A stretch of 64,000 nucleotides of DNA from Kocuria sp. cx-455. Its GTDB lineage: Bacteria; Actinomycetota; Actinomycetes; Actinomycetales; Micrococcaceae. A program made the position numbers and the translations under genes. Under the pieces are notes generated by a model. The model made no database searches, was not told the DNA's origin, and worked only from the letters and a program-made list of their open reading frames with translations. Below, piece by piece: positions 1-9,861 of this stretch (its first letter is position 1; every line of letters begins with the position of its first letter). The stretch covers positions 124,001-188,000 of the forward strand of contig NZ_JACXBS010000006.1 in the NCBI RefSeq assembly GCF_014698015.1, written 5' to 3'.

Positions 1-1
1 C

Positions 2-118
2 GAGCCCATCACCCACTCGCGCGCCGTCGAGGACCGCGTGCAGCAGCAAGAGCACGACTTCGACCTGGGGGTCACCGAAGAGGGCGAACGCTACGTCACG
101 CCCCACGAGGATCGCTGA
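2..118 (+). CDS. 3' end of an unidentified gene (truncated by window edge)
   Basis: An open frame runs from the window edge to a TGA at 116-118 and gives 38 residues, ending TPHEDR. The segment is charged and hydrophilic, with no motif I recognise. Codon third positions are rich in G and C, like the neighbouring real genes, and a strong hairpin terminator follows 29 bases after the stop. Function cannot be named from this fragment. Confidence 0.55.
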   Translation, partial: EPITHSRAVEDRVQQQEHDFDLGVTEEGERYVTPHEDR

Positions 119-146
119 CGCGCCCCTAACCGTCCAGGCGAGTTTT

Positions 147-196
147 AAGGTTCCCTATCCCCGATTCCAACGCCGGAATCGGGGATAGGGAACCTT
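147..196. terminator. Bidirectional intrinsic terminator, perfect 22-bp stem
   Basis: Arms 147-168 and 175-196 are perfect inverted repeats of 22 bp around a 6-base loop. A T run follows on the plus side (195-199) and an equivalent TTTT-type tract (143-146, read on the other strand) follows on the minus side. It lies between the end of the plus-strand fragment and the end of the minus-strand AbgT gene, so it can stop both convergent transcripts. Confidence 0.93.
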
Positions 197-247
197 TTTC
201 GTGGGTGTGCCACCCCGACCGCGCCGCACGGGCGCCGTGGAGCGCGA

Positions 248-1903
248 TCAACGGGTGGGCGAGCCCGGACCCAACGGGATGCCCAGGCCCCACCACGCGA
301 GGAAGAACAGGAACCAGACCACCAGCATGGCCAGGGACACCGGGATGGTCAAAGACATCAGCGTTCCGATGCCCGCTTTGGGGTACCAGCGCTGCATGAA
401 CCCCAGGGTCATGGCGAAGAACGGGTTCAGTGGTGAGATCACGTTCGAGGGCGAGTCGCCGATCCGGAACAGCATCTGCGTGGTTTCTGGCGGTATCGCC
501 AGGTACATGAACATGGGTACGACCACGGGCGCGGTCAGCGTCCACTGCGCGGAGCCCGAGGTGATCAGGATGTTCACCACCGCGACCAGGAGCACGAACC
601 CGGCGAACAGGACCACGGTGGGCACCCCGGCGTTGCCGAGGAGTTCCGAGCCCTTAATGGCGAGCACCGTGCCCATGTTGGACCAGTCGAACCACGCGAT
701 GAACTGCGATGCCGCGAAGAACAGAACGATCAACGGGGCCACCTGGGTGATGGCCGAGGCCATCATGGGCGGGATGTCCGAGGGTTTGCTCAGCGTGCCC
801 GCGACCCAACCGTAGACGGAGCCGCACAGGAAGAACAGGAGCCCGATCGGTACGGCCACACCACTGATGAGCACGGATGTCAGGGGCGATTCGTCCTCAC
901 CGGGGAACGGGGTGTTGGGCATGAACATCAGGGTGAAGTAGATCGCCAGACCGATGGCCAGCGCGATCATGGCCGCGATCAGACCCCGGATCTCACGCGG
1001 AGAGGTGGAGGAGAGGTCCTTGTCGGTGAGGGTTTCGGCCTGATCGCCATTGCCGTCCTCCTGAGCGGCTCGCTCGGCGGCTTCCTGCTGGTCCAACTCG
1101 TCCGCTTCATAGCGCTTGGAGACGTTGGTGAGCACCAGCTCGGAGACCAATGTGATCACCAGGGCAAGCACCACGGCCGAGGCAGCCGAGAAGAAGTAGT
1201 TGGCAATCGGGGAGACCGTGTACTCGGGATCCACCAGCTGAGCCGCGGACTGGGTGATGCCGCCCAACAGCGGGTCGGTCAGGTTCACAATGAGTGAGGC
1301 ATTGAAACCCGCCGAGGACGAGACGAACGCGATCACGGCGCCCAGCACAGCGGAGCGGCCGGCGGCCTTGAATGCCGCAGCACCCAGGGGAATCAACACC
1401 ACGACAATGGCGTCCGATGCGACCGAACCGGTCACACCGGCCAAAGCCAGGACGAACGTCAACCATCCGGCGGACACCCGGGAGACCACGAGTTTCACCG
1501 CGGTGTTGATCAAGCCGGTGCGTTCGGCCACGGCCACGCCCAACAGCACGGTGATGACCACGCCCAACGGTGGGAACGTAGCGAAGTTCTCGACCGCCTC
1601 ACCCACCATGCGCTGCGCGCCCTCGGGAGTCAGGAGGTTTTGAACTGCGACCTCTTCACCGTCGGCGGGGTTCACCGCGGTAATGCCGACACTCGACAGC
1701 ACGGCGGACAAGGCAACCACCGCGCCCGCCAAAATGACGAACAACCAGAACGGATCGGGCAGCTTGTTGCCCAGCACCTCCACGACGCTCAGTGCGCGGA
1801 TCACGGGGCCGTTTTTCTGTGGCTGTTCCGCGGTGCCATCCGCCGCGCTCGAGGATGAGCCGTTGGTCTTTGTCGCCGTGGTAGCGGCCTCGGTTTCAGT
1901 CAT
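248..1903 (-). CDS. AbgT-family transporter
   Basis: A 551-residue inner-membrane protein with a hydrophilic N-terminus (about 35 residues), many membrane segments and a charged cytoplasmic loop around residues 255-300. The order of segments and motifs such as GSVASDAIVVVLIPLGAA and SSAGFNASLIVNLTDPLL match the AbgT family (p-aminobenzoyl-glutamate importer AbgT; MtrF/YdaH antimetabolite exporters). Length is typical for the family. It lies 185 bases downstream of the homoprotocatechuate operon on the same strand and may be co-transcribed, ending at the terminator at 147-196. Whether it carries a carboxylated aromatic substrate of that pathway is inference. Confidence 0.9.
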   Translation of the reverse strand: MTETEAATTATKTNGSSSSAADGTAEQPQKNGPVIRALSVVEVLGNKLPDPFWLFVILAGAVVALSAVLSSVGITAVNPADGEEVAVQNLLTPEGAQRMVGEAVENFATFPPLGVVITVLLGVAVAERTGLINTAVKLVVSRVSAGWLTFVLALAGVTGSVASDAIVVVLIPLGAAAFKAAGRSAVLGAVIAFVSSSAGFNASLIVNLTDPLLGGITQSAAQLVDPEYTVSPIANYFFSAASAVVLALVITLVSELVLTNVSKRYEADELDQQEAAERAAQEDGNGDQAETLTDKDLSSTSPREIRGLIAAMIALAIGLAIYFTLMFMPNTPFPGEDESPLTSVLISGVAVPIGLLFFLCGSVYGWVAGTLSKPSDIPPMMASAITQVAPLIVLFFAASQFIAWFDWSNMGTVLAIKGSELLGNAGVPTVVLFAGFVLLVAVVNILITSGSAQWTLTAPVVVPMFMYLAIPPETTQMLFRIGDSPSNVISPLNPFFAMTLGFMQRWYPKAGIGTLMSLTIPVSLAMLVVWFLFFLAWWGLGIPLGPGSPTR

Positions 1904-2088
1904 GAAGTTCTCTCATCGGCTGTCGGGTCGAAGGGGCGCCGCGCTCATGCCCGAGTGCCCCACGACACTATCAAGACAGGAACCAAGGCGTGCCACCACG
2001 TCATTGACCCGGGTCAAGCGTGAGTGCATGACGCGCGACACGGGTTGCTCGCGTTTCAAACCCGGCCGGGGCCCAGCCGAAGCAATGC

Positions 2089-2922
2089 CTACTTCTGGAA
2101 CGCCTCCAACAGTGCCCGGCTGCCGTTGGCGAGCAGAGCGACGTCGGCGCCCACGTTCACGAAGTCCGCGCCCGCGGCCAGGTAGTCCCGCGCCTGGTCC
2201 TGGGCGAACGCGTTGACGCCCACGAACTTGCCCGCGGCCTTGACCTCGGTAATCACGTGTTTGACGGCGGCCACCACGTCCGGGTGGGTTTGCTGCCCGA
2301 TCAGCCCCATGGAGGCGGCCAGGTCCGACGGGCCGATGAACACGCCGTCGACCCCTTCGACGGCAGCGATCTCGGTGATGTTCTCCACGGAGGCCGCGGA
2401 TTCAGCCTGCACGATCAGGGTGATGGTCTCGCGCGCTCGCGCCAGGTAGTCGGGGATGCGGTTCCAGCGGCCGGAGCGAGCCAACGCGGAGCCGACGCCG
2501 CGCACCCCCTGCGGCGGGTAGGCCACCGCCCGCGCGGCGGCCTGAGCCTCGGCGACCGAATCGACCATGGGCACCACCAGGGTCTGAACGCCCAGGTCCA
2601 GGTACTGCTTGATGATCACCTCGTCATTGGCCGGCACCCGCACCATCCCCAGCGTGGGGTAGGCGGCCATGGCGCGCAGTACCGACTGGATGGTCTCGAG
2701 CGACAGCGGGGAGTGCTCGCCGTCAATGAGCAAATAGTCGAAACCGGTACCGGCCAGGATTTCGGCGGCGGTGGGATCACCGGACGAATGGAAGATGCCT
2801 ACTACCGGCTGATCACCGGAACCCAGCGGAAAAAGGTCCCTGAGGCTCGGCAGCGCACCCGGCAGGTTGGCCGCGTCCTCCGCGCGGAAGGACTGGATCA
2901 AATCATTCACTCGAACCGACAT
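2089..2922 (-). CDS. hpcH: 4-hydroxy-2-oxoheptane-1,7-dioate aldolase (HpcH/HpaI family)
   Basis: Class II pyruvate aldolase of 277 residues. It would split 4-hydroxy-2-oxoheptanedioate (HHED) into pyruvate and succinate semialdehyde, the last step of homoprotocatechuate breakdown. The family residues are in place at a constant offset of 25 from the E. coli enzyme: catalytic His70 (DGEH), pyruvate-binding Arg95 (VRVP), metal ligands Glu174 (VQAES) and Asp200 (GPSDL). The ATG at 2922 has a GGGAG ribosome site and overlaps the end of the hydratase gene by 16 bases, indicating translational coupling. The N-terminus is about 20 residues longer than E. coli HpaI. Confidence 0.93.
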   Translation of the reverse strand: MSVRVNDLIQSFRAEDAANLPGALPSLRDLFPLGSGDQPVVGIFHSSGDPTAAEILAGTGFDYLLIDGEHSPLSLETIQSVLRAMAAYPTLGMVRVPANDEVIIKQYLDLGVQTLVVPMVDSVAEAQAAARAVAYPPQGVRGVGSALARSGRWNRIPDYLARARETITLIVQAESAASVENITEIAAVEGVDGVFIGPSDLAASMGLIGQQTHPDVVAAVKHVITEVKAAGKFVGVNAFAQDQARDYLAAGADFVNVGADVALLANGSRALLEAFQK

Positions 2923-3692
2923 GTGATGGCTCCCAAATTTCCGTAGTCAGCGTGCACGGTGTCCCCGGGGTGGACCCACATGGGCTTGGTGAACGAACCG
3001 GCCAGGATGATGCTCCCGGCGGGCAGCGAATCGCCGTGCGCGGCCAGTTTGTTGGCCAGCCACACCACACCGTTGGCCGGGTGGTTGAGCACCGCGGCGG
3101 CCACGCCGGTGTCCTCAATGGTTTCGTTGCGGTACAGCAGCGCCGAGACCCAGCGCAGATCCACGGCCGCGGGGTCCACCGGGTTACCGCCGTAGACCAT
3201 GGCACCCAGGGCGGCGTTGTCCGAGATGGTGTCCACAATGGTGCGGCCCTCCATCTCAATGCGTGAGCTGAGGATCTCCAGTGCCGGCACCACGTACTCG
3301 GTCGCGCGCAGAACGTCGAAAATACTCACGTTCGGACCCGTGAGTTCCTCCTTGAGCACGAACGCCAGTTCCACCTCAATGCGCACGTTCGAGTACTGAT
3401 CGTGCCTGATCACGGAGCCGTTCTCGTAGACCTGGTCGGCGAAAATCGCGCCGTAATCGGGTTCGCTGATGCCCGTGGCCTGCTGCATGACCTTGGACGT
3501 CAGCCCGATCTTGCGCCCCACCAGGCGGCGCCCGGATTCCTCACTGCGGCGGCGCCATTCATTTTGCACCGCGTAGGAATCCTCCACGGTCATCTCCGGA
3601 TACTGCTGCGTGAGCCGCGGGATCATGGTGCGATCCCGCTCGGCCGCGGCCAGATCATCTGCGATCCGGGCTATACGTTCCTGGTCCAGCAT
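2907..3692 (-). CDS. hpcG: 2-oxo-hept-4-ene-1,7-dioate (OHED) hydratase
   Basis: A 261-residue member of the 2-hydroxypentadienoate hydratase / 4-oxalocrotonate decarboxylase family. Recognisable stretches are RRLVGRKIGLTSKVMQQ, PDYGAIFADQVYENG, the acidic RIEVELAFVLKEEL metal-binding strand (about residues 97-110) and AGSFTKPMWVHPGDTVHADYG-like C-terminus. In the hpc pathway it adds water to OHED to form HHED. The ATG at 3692 is preceded by GAGGGAG. It overlaps hpcH downstream, and a strong hairpin separates it from hpcB upstream. The family is close to other hydratases, so substrate assignment rests on the operon. Confidence 0.92.
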   Translation of the reverse strand: MLDQERIARIADDLAAAERDRTMIPRLTQQYPEMTVEDSYAVQNEWRRRSEESGRRLVGRKIGLTSKVMQQATGISEPDYGAIFADQVYENGSVIRHDQYSNVRIEVELAFVLKEELTGPNVSIFDVLRATEYVVPALEILSSRIEMEGRTIVDTISDNAALGAMVYGGNPVDPAAVDLRWVSALLYRNETIEDTGVAAAVLNHPANGVVWLANKLAAHGDSLPAGSIILAGSFTKPMWVHPGDTVHADYGNLGAITCRFE

Positions 3693-3724
3693 GGTGTCTC
3701 CCTCGCGTTCGTCGGGTTGTCCCG

Positions 3725-3778
3725 CCGACGACGCCGCTGGGCCGGCCCGCGTGCGGAACGGCCCGGCGGCGGCGTCGG
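3725..3778 (-). terminator. Intra-operon GC-rich hairpin between hpcB and hpcG
   Basis: Arms 3725-3743 and 3760-3778 are complementary over 19 positions with two mismatches, around a 16-base loop. It sits in the 120-base gap between the dioxygenase stop and the hydratase start, the widest gap inside the operon. There is no T run, so it may be an attenuator or an mRNA-stabilising or processing hairpin rather than a true terminator. Role is inference. Confidence 0.5.
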
Positions 3779-3812
3779 CGTCGGCGTCAAGAAAGTGTCG
3801 AAAGGTGCGTGG

Positions 3813-4979
3813 TCAGAGCTGGTTGCCCAGCTTGTATTCGCCCTTCTTCCACTCGGGCATGGACTCCTCGCCCTCAGTGGCGCGGGTGTAGGAGAAACCG
3901 TCCGCGCCGATGGTCGCTGCCATCTCGGACTCGTCCGTGCGGGCGACAACTTCCTGGGGATTGCCGTCCAGGTCGAGCACCAGGGAGGCCTCGGTGTACC
4001 AGGAGGGGACCACGGGGGTGCCCCACCAGTCGCGGCGCTGGTTGTCGTGGACGTCCCACGTGACCACGGGGTTGTCCGGATCGCCGGTGTAGTAGTCCTG
4101 GGTGTAGATCTCCACGCGGTGACCGTCAGGGTCGCGCAGGTACAGGTAGAACGCGTTGGAGACACCGTGGCGGCCGGGGCCGCGCTCGATCTTGTCCGAC
4201 TGGCGCAGGGCACCGAGCTTGTCGCAGATCGCCAGGATGTTGTGCTTCTCGTGGGTCGCGAACGCCACGTGGTGCATGCGGGGACCGTCGCCGCCGGTCA
4301 TGGCGGTGTCGTGAACGGTAGGCTTGCGGCGCATCCACGCGGCGTAAACGGTGCCCTCTTCGTCCTGGATGTCCTCGGTCACGCGGAAGCCCAGATCCTG
4401 CATGAACTTGGTGGCGCGGGGAACATCCGGGGTGACCTGGTTGAAGTGGTCGAGACGCACCAGGGCGCCGGGCGTGTAGAGGTCATACCGCCAGGCCAGG
4501 CGCTCCACGTGTTCCACGTCGTAGAAGAACTCGTAGGGGAAGCCCAGCGGGTCCTCCACGCGCACCGAATCGCCGATGCCCTTGGTGAAGCCGTCCTTGT
4601 TGCGCTCCACGCGGCAGCCGAGCTCCTCGTAGAACGCCACGGCCTTGTCCAGCTCTTCCGGGCTGCGCACGCGGTAGGAGAATGCCGCCACCGCGGCCAC
4701 CGGGCCCTGGCGCAGCACCAGGTTGTGGTGAATGAACTCCTCGATGGAGCGCAGGTAGACGGTGTTCTCGTCCTCTTCGGTCACGGTCAGGCCGAGCACG
4801 TCCACGTAGAAGTCACGGGAGACCTTGAGGTCGGTGACCACGAGTTCCATGTACGCGCAGCGCAGGATGTCCGGCGCGGGAACCGAAGGGGTCTTGATGG
4901 GGTTATCGGTGGAGATCGGGGCTTCCTGGGATACGTAGAAGCCCGAGGACGTCATTGTCCGGTCTGCGGGATTCGTCAT
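3813..4979 (-). CDS. hpcB: 3,4-dihydroxyphenylacetate 2,3-dioxygenase (extradiol, two VOC domains)
   Basis: A 388-residue type I extradiol dioxygenase that opens the homoprotocatechuate ring to 5-carboxymethyl-2-hydroxymuconic semialdehyde. It has two vicinal-oxygen-chelate domains (about residues 40-160 and 173-300). The metal triad is His178 (RLDHFN), His237 (RMHHVAF) and Glu290 (GHRVEIY), spaced exactly as His155, His214 and Glu267 of the Mn enzyme MndD of Arthrobacter globiformis and the Fe enzyme of Brevibacterium fuscum, with a 23-residue longer N-terminus. The metal (Fe or Mn) cannot be read from sequence. It is located between hpcC and hpcG in the operon. Confidence 0.96.
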   Translation of the reverse strand: MTNPADRTMTSSGFYVSQEAPISTDNPIKTPSVPAPDILRCAYMELVVTDLKVSRDFYVDVLGLTVTEEDENTVYLRSIEEFIHHNLVLRQGPVAAVAAFSYRVRSPEELDKAVAFYEELGCRVERNKDGFTKGIGDSVRVEDPLGFPYEFFYDVEHVERLAWRYDLYTPGALVRLDHFNQVTPDVPRATKFMQDLGFRVTEDIQDEEGTVYAAWMRRKPTVHDTAMTGGDGPRMHHVAFATHEKHNILAICDKLGALRQSDKIERGPGRHGVSNAFYLYLRDPDGHRVEIYTQDYYTGDPDNPVVTWDVHDNQRRDWWGTPVVPSWYTEASLVLDLDGNPQEVVARTDESEMAATIGADGFSYTRATEGEESMPEWKKGEYKLGNQL

Positions 4980-5030
4980 GATGGTGTCCTTCTGATGGGT
5001 GGTACTGGATGGGTGGAGGAGGGAGGGTGC

Positions 5031-6566
<1,536 letters not shown>

Positions 6567-6606
6567 TTCTGGTCTCCCAATGTGTGTGCTGGGTGTGGAC
6601 GGATGG

Positions 6607-7284
6607 TCAGTTGGTCCCGCGGCTGTTGAGATAGCTGCGCAGCGTGGCGGTGCGGTGTTCGCGTACCGCCTTCTCCACGGCGTCCGCGGGGGCGTGGGTC
6701 TCGATCAAATGCAGGATGTGGAAGTGCTCGTTCACCGACGCGCGAGCGCGGTTGGGCACGAACGAAAACGTGGAGGTGCGCAGGTGGTTCAGGCGTTCCC
6801 ACTCCACGGCGATCATGTCGTTGAGACGTTGATTGGGGCACCGGCAGGCCAGCACCTGGTGGAACTGGTGATTGACGGCGGTGAAGGTGTCCGGGTCGAA
6901 GTTCGCAAGCGATTCCTCGAGCTTGGCGTTGAGTTCGCGGGCCTCGGCGAGTTCTTTCGCCGTGAGGTGCACGGCCGACTGTGCGGTGGCCGCGCCCTCC
7001 AGGATCCCCAGGGCCTCCATGGAGTAGCGGTACTGATCACCGTCCACCATGGACACCCTGGCACCCACGTTGCGCTCGAAGGTCACCAGCCCCTCGGCCT
7101 CCAGACGGCGGATTGCTTCCCGTACGGGCACCACGGACATGCTCAGTGTCTGGGCAATGTTCGCGAGCACCAGGCGGTATCCAGGCGTGAAGGCCTGCTC
7201 CAGGATCTGCACCTTGATCCACTCGTAGGCGTACTGGGCCTTACCGAGTTTTTGAGTTGCGTCCGTGCCAGCCGGGGTGGCCAT
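6607..7284 (-). CDS. GntR-family regulator of the hpc operon (FCD type)
   Basis: A 225-residue regulator: an N-terminal winged helix (about residues 15-75, with VVPVREAIRRLEAEGLV typical of GntR) and an all-helical FCD-like effector domain with ordered His residues (NHQFHQVL, EHFHILHLIE, EHRTA) that could bind a metal and an acidic ligand. A longer frame opens at 7446, but the ATG at 7284 follows an AGAGG site and avoids overlap with the upstream gene. It is inside the operon, 41 bases after the FAH-RraA gene and 40 bases before hpcC, so it likely senses a pathway acid and controls its own operon. Confidence 0.9.
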   Translation of the reverse strand: MATPAGTDATQKLGKAQYAYEWIKVQILEQAFTPGYRLVLANIAQTLSMSVVPVREAIRRLEAEGLVTFERNVGARVSMVDGDQYRYSMEALGILEGAATAQSAVHLTAKELAEARELNAKLEESLANFDPDTFTAVNHQFHQVLACRCPNQRLNDMIAVEWERLNHLRTSTFSFVPNRARASVNEHFHILHLIETHAPADAVEKAVREHRTATLRSYLNSRGTN

Positions 7285-7324
7285 GGGATTACCTCTGTCC
7301 TCGATCAGTCCCGTGTCAGCCAGT

Positions 7325-8836
7325 TCAGTGACCGGGGACCGGGTTCTCGGCCAGCCACTGCTGGAACTTCTCTTTCCACTGGCCGGTGGGCGGGAACAGC
7401 CCATCGACCGGGTTGCCCTCGGCCACGCGCTCGGCCACCCAGGCATCCTCGTGTTCCTTGGCCAGTGCCGCGTCCACGACCTCCTCGGCGATGTCGCGCG
7501 GGATCACGATCACGCCGTCGTCGTCACCCACGATCACGTCGCCCGGTAGAACGGTCGCGTTGCCGCAGGCCACCGCGATGTCCTGATCCCACGGGACGTG
7601 GCGGCGCCCGAGCACGGCGGGGTGAGCGGTCTGCGCGAAAACGGGCAGACCGATCTCCTCGACGGCCGCGTAGTCGCGCACGCCGCCGTCCGTGACCACA
7701 CCGGCCGCGCCGTTGAACTGGGCGCGCAGGGCCAGGATGTCGCCGAGTGTTCCTGAGCCGGCTGAACCGCGGGCCTCGATCACGATGACTTCTCCCGGGC
7801 CCACGGCGTCGAAAACCCGCTTCTGGGTGTTGTACCCGCCGCCGTGGGATGTGAAGAGGTCCTCGCGGTTCGGGACGAAGCGCAGCGTCTTGGCCGTGCC
7901 GACCATGGTGGTGCCCGGCCTCTGCGGGTAGACGCCCTCGATCACCACGTTGTTGAGGCCGCGTTTGCGCAGCTCGGCGGACAGGCCGGCGGTGGGTGCC
8001 TTCTCGAGCTTGGCGCGCAGGTCCTCGGGGAGGGCGTTGCTCTCTTCGGCCGGAAGCCCGGCCGCCTCGCGGGAGCCCCAGGCCTCTTCGCGCTGCTTGT
8101 CGTCCACGGCCGGCATCGCGCCCAGGGCCGGGTCGAAACTCGCGGTGGCTTCCGTGACGCGACTGATCAGGCGGCCGGTGCTCGGGGCGCCGTGGGCCTC
8201 GGGCGCGTCCACTTCGATTTCGACGACGTCGCCCGGCTGGGCCACGGACGATCCCGCCGGGGTGCCCGTCAGGATCACGTCACCTTCGTCCAGCGTGACG
8301 TGCTGGGAGAGGTCCGCGACGAACTGCGCGAGCGGAAAGATCATGTGGTCGTCGGCGGTCGTATCGTCCTGGACCAGATCGCCATTGACCCACGTCCGTA
8401 CACGCAGCTGGTCGGGGCTCACCGCGCGAGCGTCAATGAGCTCGGGGCCCACCGGGGTGTAGCCGTCGCGACCCTTGTTGCGCAGGTTGGAGCCCTTGTC
8501 CGCGGCGCGCAGGTCGTAGACACCCCAGTCATTGGCGGCGGTCACCGCGGCAACGTGATCCCACGCTTCTGCCAGCGAGACATTCTTGGCGGGCTTGCCA
8601 ATCACCAGGGCGATCTCACCCTCGTAGGCGAGCAGTTCGGTGCCCGCGGGGCGCGCCACCTCGGCGCCGGACCCGGCCAGTGAGCTGAAGGGCTTGATGA
8701 AGTACGAAGGAACCGCCGGCTTGCGACCACGCTGCGCGGCTCGGGATTCGTAGGCCAGGTGCACGGCAATGATCTTGCCCGGCGTCACCGGAACCGCTGC
8801 GACTCGGGAAGGAACGTTCTGAGTGCTCTCCGTCAT
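7325..8836 (-). CDS. FAH-domain protein fused to an RraA-like domain (HpcE-type function)
   Basis: A 503-residue two-domain fusion. Residues about 20-230 are a fumarylacetoacetate-hydrolase fold with acidic metal ligands Glu72 and Glu74 (YEGEIALVIGK), Asp103 (NDWGVYD) and the ILTGTPAG motif. Residues about 275-470 are an RraA-like domain with the GGVRD motif (384-388, Arg387-Asp388). Classical HpcE consists of two FAH domains doing OPET decarboxylation and HHDD isomerisation; here the second FAH half is replaced. RraA relatives include metal-dependent aldolases and oxaloacetate decarboxylases, so the second domain may do the decarboxylation (inference). It is the first gene of the operon, with a GAGGAGG site before the ATG. 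Confidence 0.9.
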   Translation of the reverse strand: MTESTQNVPSRVAAVPVTPGKIIAVHLAYESRAAQRGRKPAVPSYFIKPFSSLAGSGAEVARPAGTELLAYEGEIALVIGKPAKNVSLAEAWDHVAAVTAANDWGVYDLRAADKGSNLRNKGRDGYTPVGPELIDARAVSPDQLRVRTWVNGDLVQDDTTADDHMIFPLAQFVADLSQHVTLDEGDVILTGTPAGSSVAQPGDVVEIEVDAPEAHGAPSTGRLISRVTEATASFDPALGAMPAVDDKQREEAWGSREAAGLPAEESNALPEDLRAKLEKAPTAGLSAELRKRGLNNVVIEGVYPQRPGTTMVGTAKTLRFVPNREDLFTSHGGGYNTQKRVFDAVGPGEVIVIEARGSAGSGTLGDILALRAQFNGAAGVVTDGGVRDYAAVEEIGLPVFAQTAHPAVLGRRHVPWDQDIAVACGNATVLPGDVIVGDDDGVIVIPRDIAEEVVDAALAKEHEDAWVAERVAEGNPVDGLFPPTGQWKEKFQQWLAENPVPGH

Positions 8837-9556
8837 GGAGCCTCCTCTGGTTATCCTCGGATGTTATTCGAAATCGTATATTATCCGGGATGGGTCAGCA
8901 AGGGTCTTTGCTTGCATCTGGCCCTTGAGCGCCTACTTCCGATCAGAAATCGTTGAAACCTCGCGGTTTAACCCTACCCAACTTGTACATAGTTTGACTA
9001 GATGTTGCGGCGCAGGACTTTTGTGCCGTATGACATGCGCCACTGCATGCGTGTAAGTGTCATTTGGAAGACATCCGGATCACCCGTCAGCAGGTCGAAC
9101 TAGAGAATCCGACCCCGGCCCTGGGTTCCCCAGATGTTGAGCTTGTGGAGCTGACAGTCCGAAGAACCCTAACCATGACACCGGGCAATGACATCATCGG
9201 TAACGGTTATGGATGCCTTCCCGAACGAACTGAACTACCACGCGATATCGACGCGGCGCGCAATCACATCGACGCTGCAGCCCTTGGGTCAACAGGTACG
9301 TCATCGGATCGACGGCGCGACCACGAAACCTCGTCTCTCTGGTCGCGACGTCGATCAGGATGCACTACCCCACTGGCCGTGGTCGCACCGTCGATGAGAT
9401 TGCGGCGGCAACTAAGCCTCGCTCCGTAAGTTACTGGGGCGCCCGGGAGGGTCGGGTATGGCTGAATGCCGTCAGGACAATCTCCGGCCCCACGATGACG
9501 TGTGTCACCTATCCCTGATCGCCACCGTTAGTAGGCAGCGGGACCGCGCCCGTCCG
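8837..9556. other. Long non-coding gap holding the hpc promoter and possible gene debris
   Basis: The 720 bases hold no convincing gene. The part next to the hpc operon (8850-8890) is AT-rich and contains TTCGAA within an imperfect inverted repeat flanked by GGAT and ATCC (about 8850-8877); this is the likely hpc promoter and a candidate GntR site. Around 9358-9514 a short plus frame reads TVDEIAAATKPRSVTYWGARE, resembling a worn helix-turn-helix, and nearby frames lack ribosome sites and have mixed codon use. I read this as decayed sequence, with low certainty. Confidence 0.4.
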
Positions 9557-9754
9557 TCATTTCCCGTGTCGCGTGAGCACATCCTCCACAACGGTGGTCT
9601 CGGCGCCGCGGACATCCCAACCACCGGTGATTTCGTGGAAATCCCGGGCGGCCGCGGTGATGTCGAACTTGGTCACATCGCGCGGCGGGTTGGACGTTTC
9701 CAGCACGTGGATCAGGTAGGTTTCGACCTCGGCCAGTGCCTGCGGTTCATTCAT
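9557..9754 (-). CDS. Small hypothetical protein (65 residues)
   Basis: A soluble, acidic 65-residue protein (begins MNEPQALAEVETYLIHVLE) with a GGAGAAAGGA ribosome site ahead of its ATG and GC-rich third codon positions. No family is recognised and no membrane segment or signal is visible. It lies alone between the AI-2E permease and the hpc promoter region. It is of a size with tautomerases, but the N-terminal catalytic proline that tautomerases and CHM isomerase (HpcD) need is absent, so it is not a good candidate for the missing isomerase. Confidence 0.6.
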   Translation of the reverse strand: MNEPQALAEVETYLIHVLETSNPPRDVTKFDITAAARDFHEITGGWDVRGAETTVVEDVLTRHGK

Positions 9755-9861
9755 GGTGTGTCCTTTCTCCGGGAGGGGTCAGAGTTAAAGCTCCCTGACC
9801 CGTTCATTGGGGCGCGCTTTGATGGGCGCACTTCTTGACGGGCCAGTGTGTCCGCAGCCCG

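Noticed and set aside
6607-7446. Longer version of the GntR gene starting at 7446
   Set aside because: The extra 54 codons overlap the FAH-RraA gene, and the ATG at 7284 has a ribosome site and fits the GntR family start.
9557-9754. Small protein considered as the missing CHM isomerase HpcD
   Set aside because: It starts MNEPQ and lacks the N-terminal catalytic proline after Met, and the fold pattern of tautomerases is not seen.
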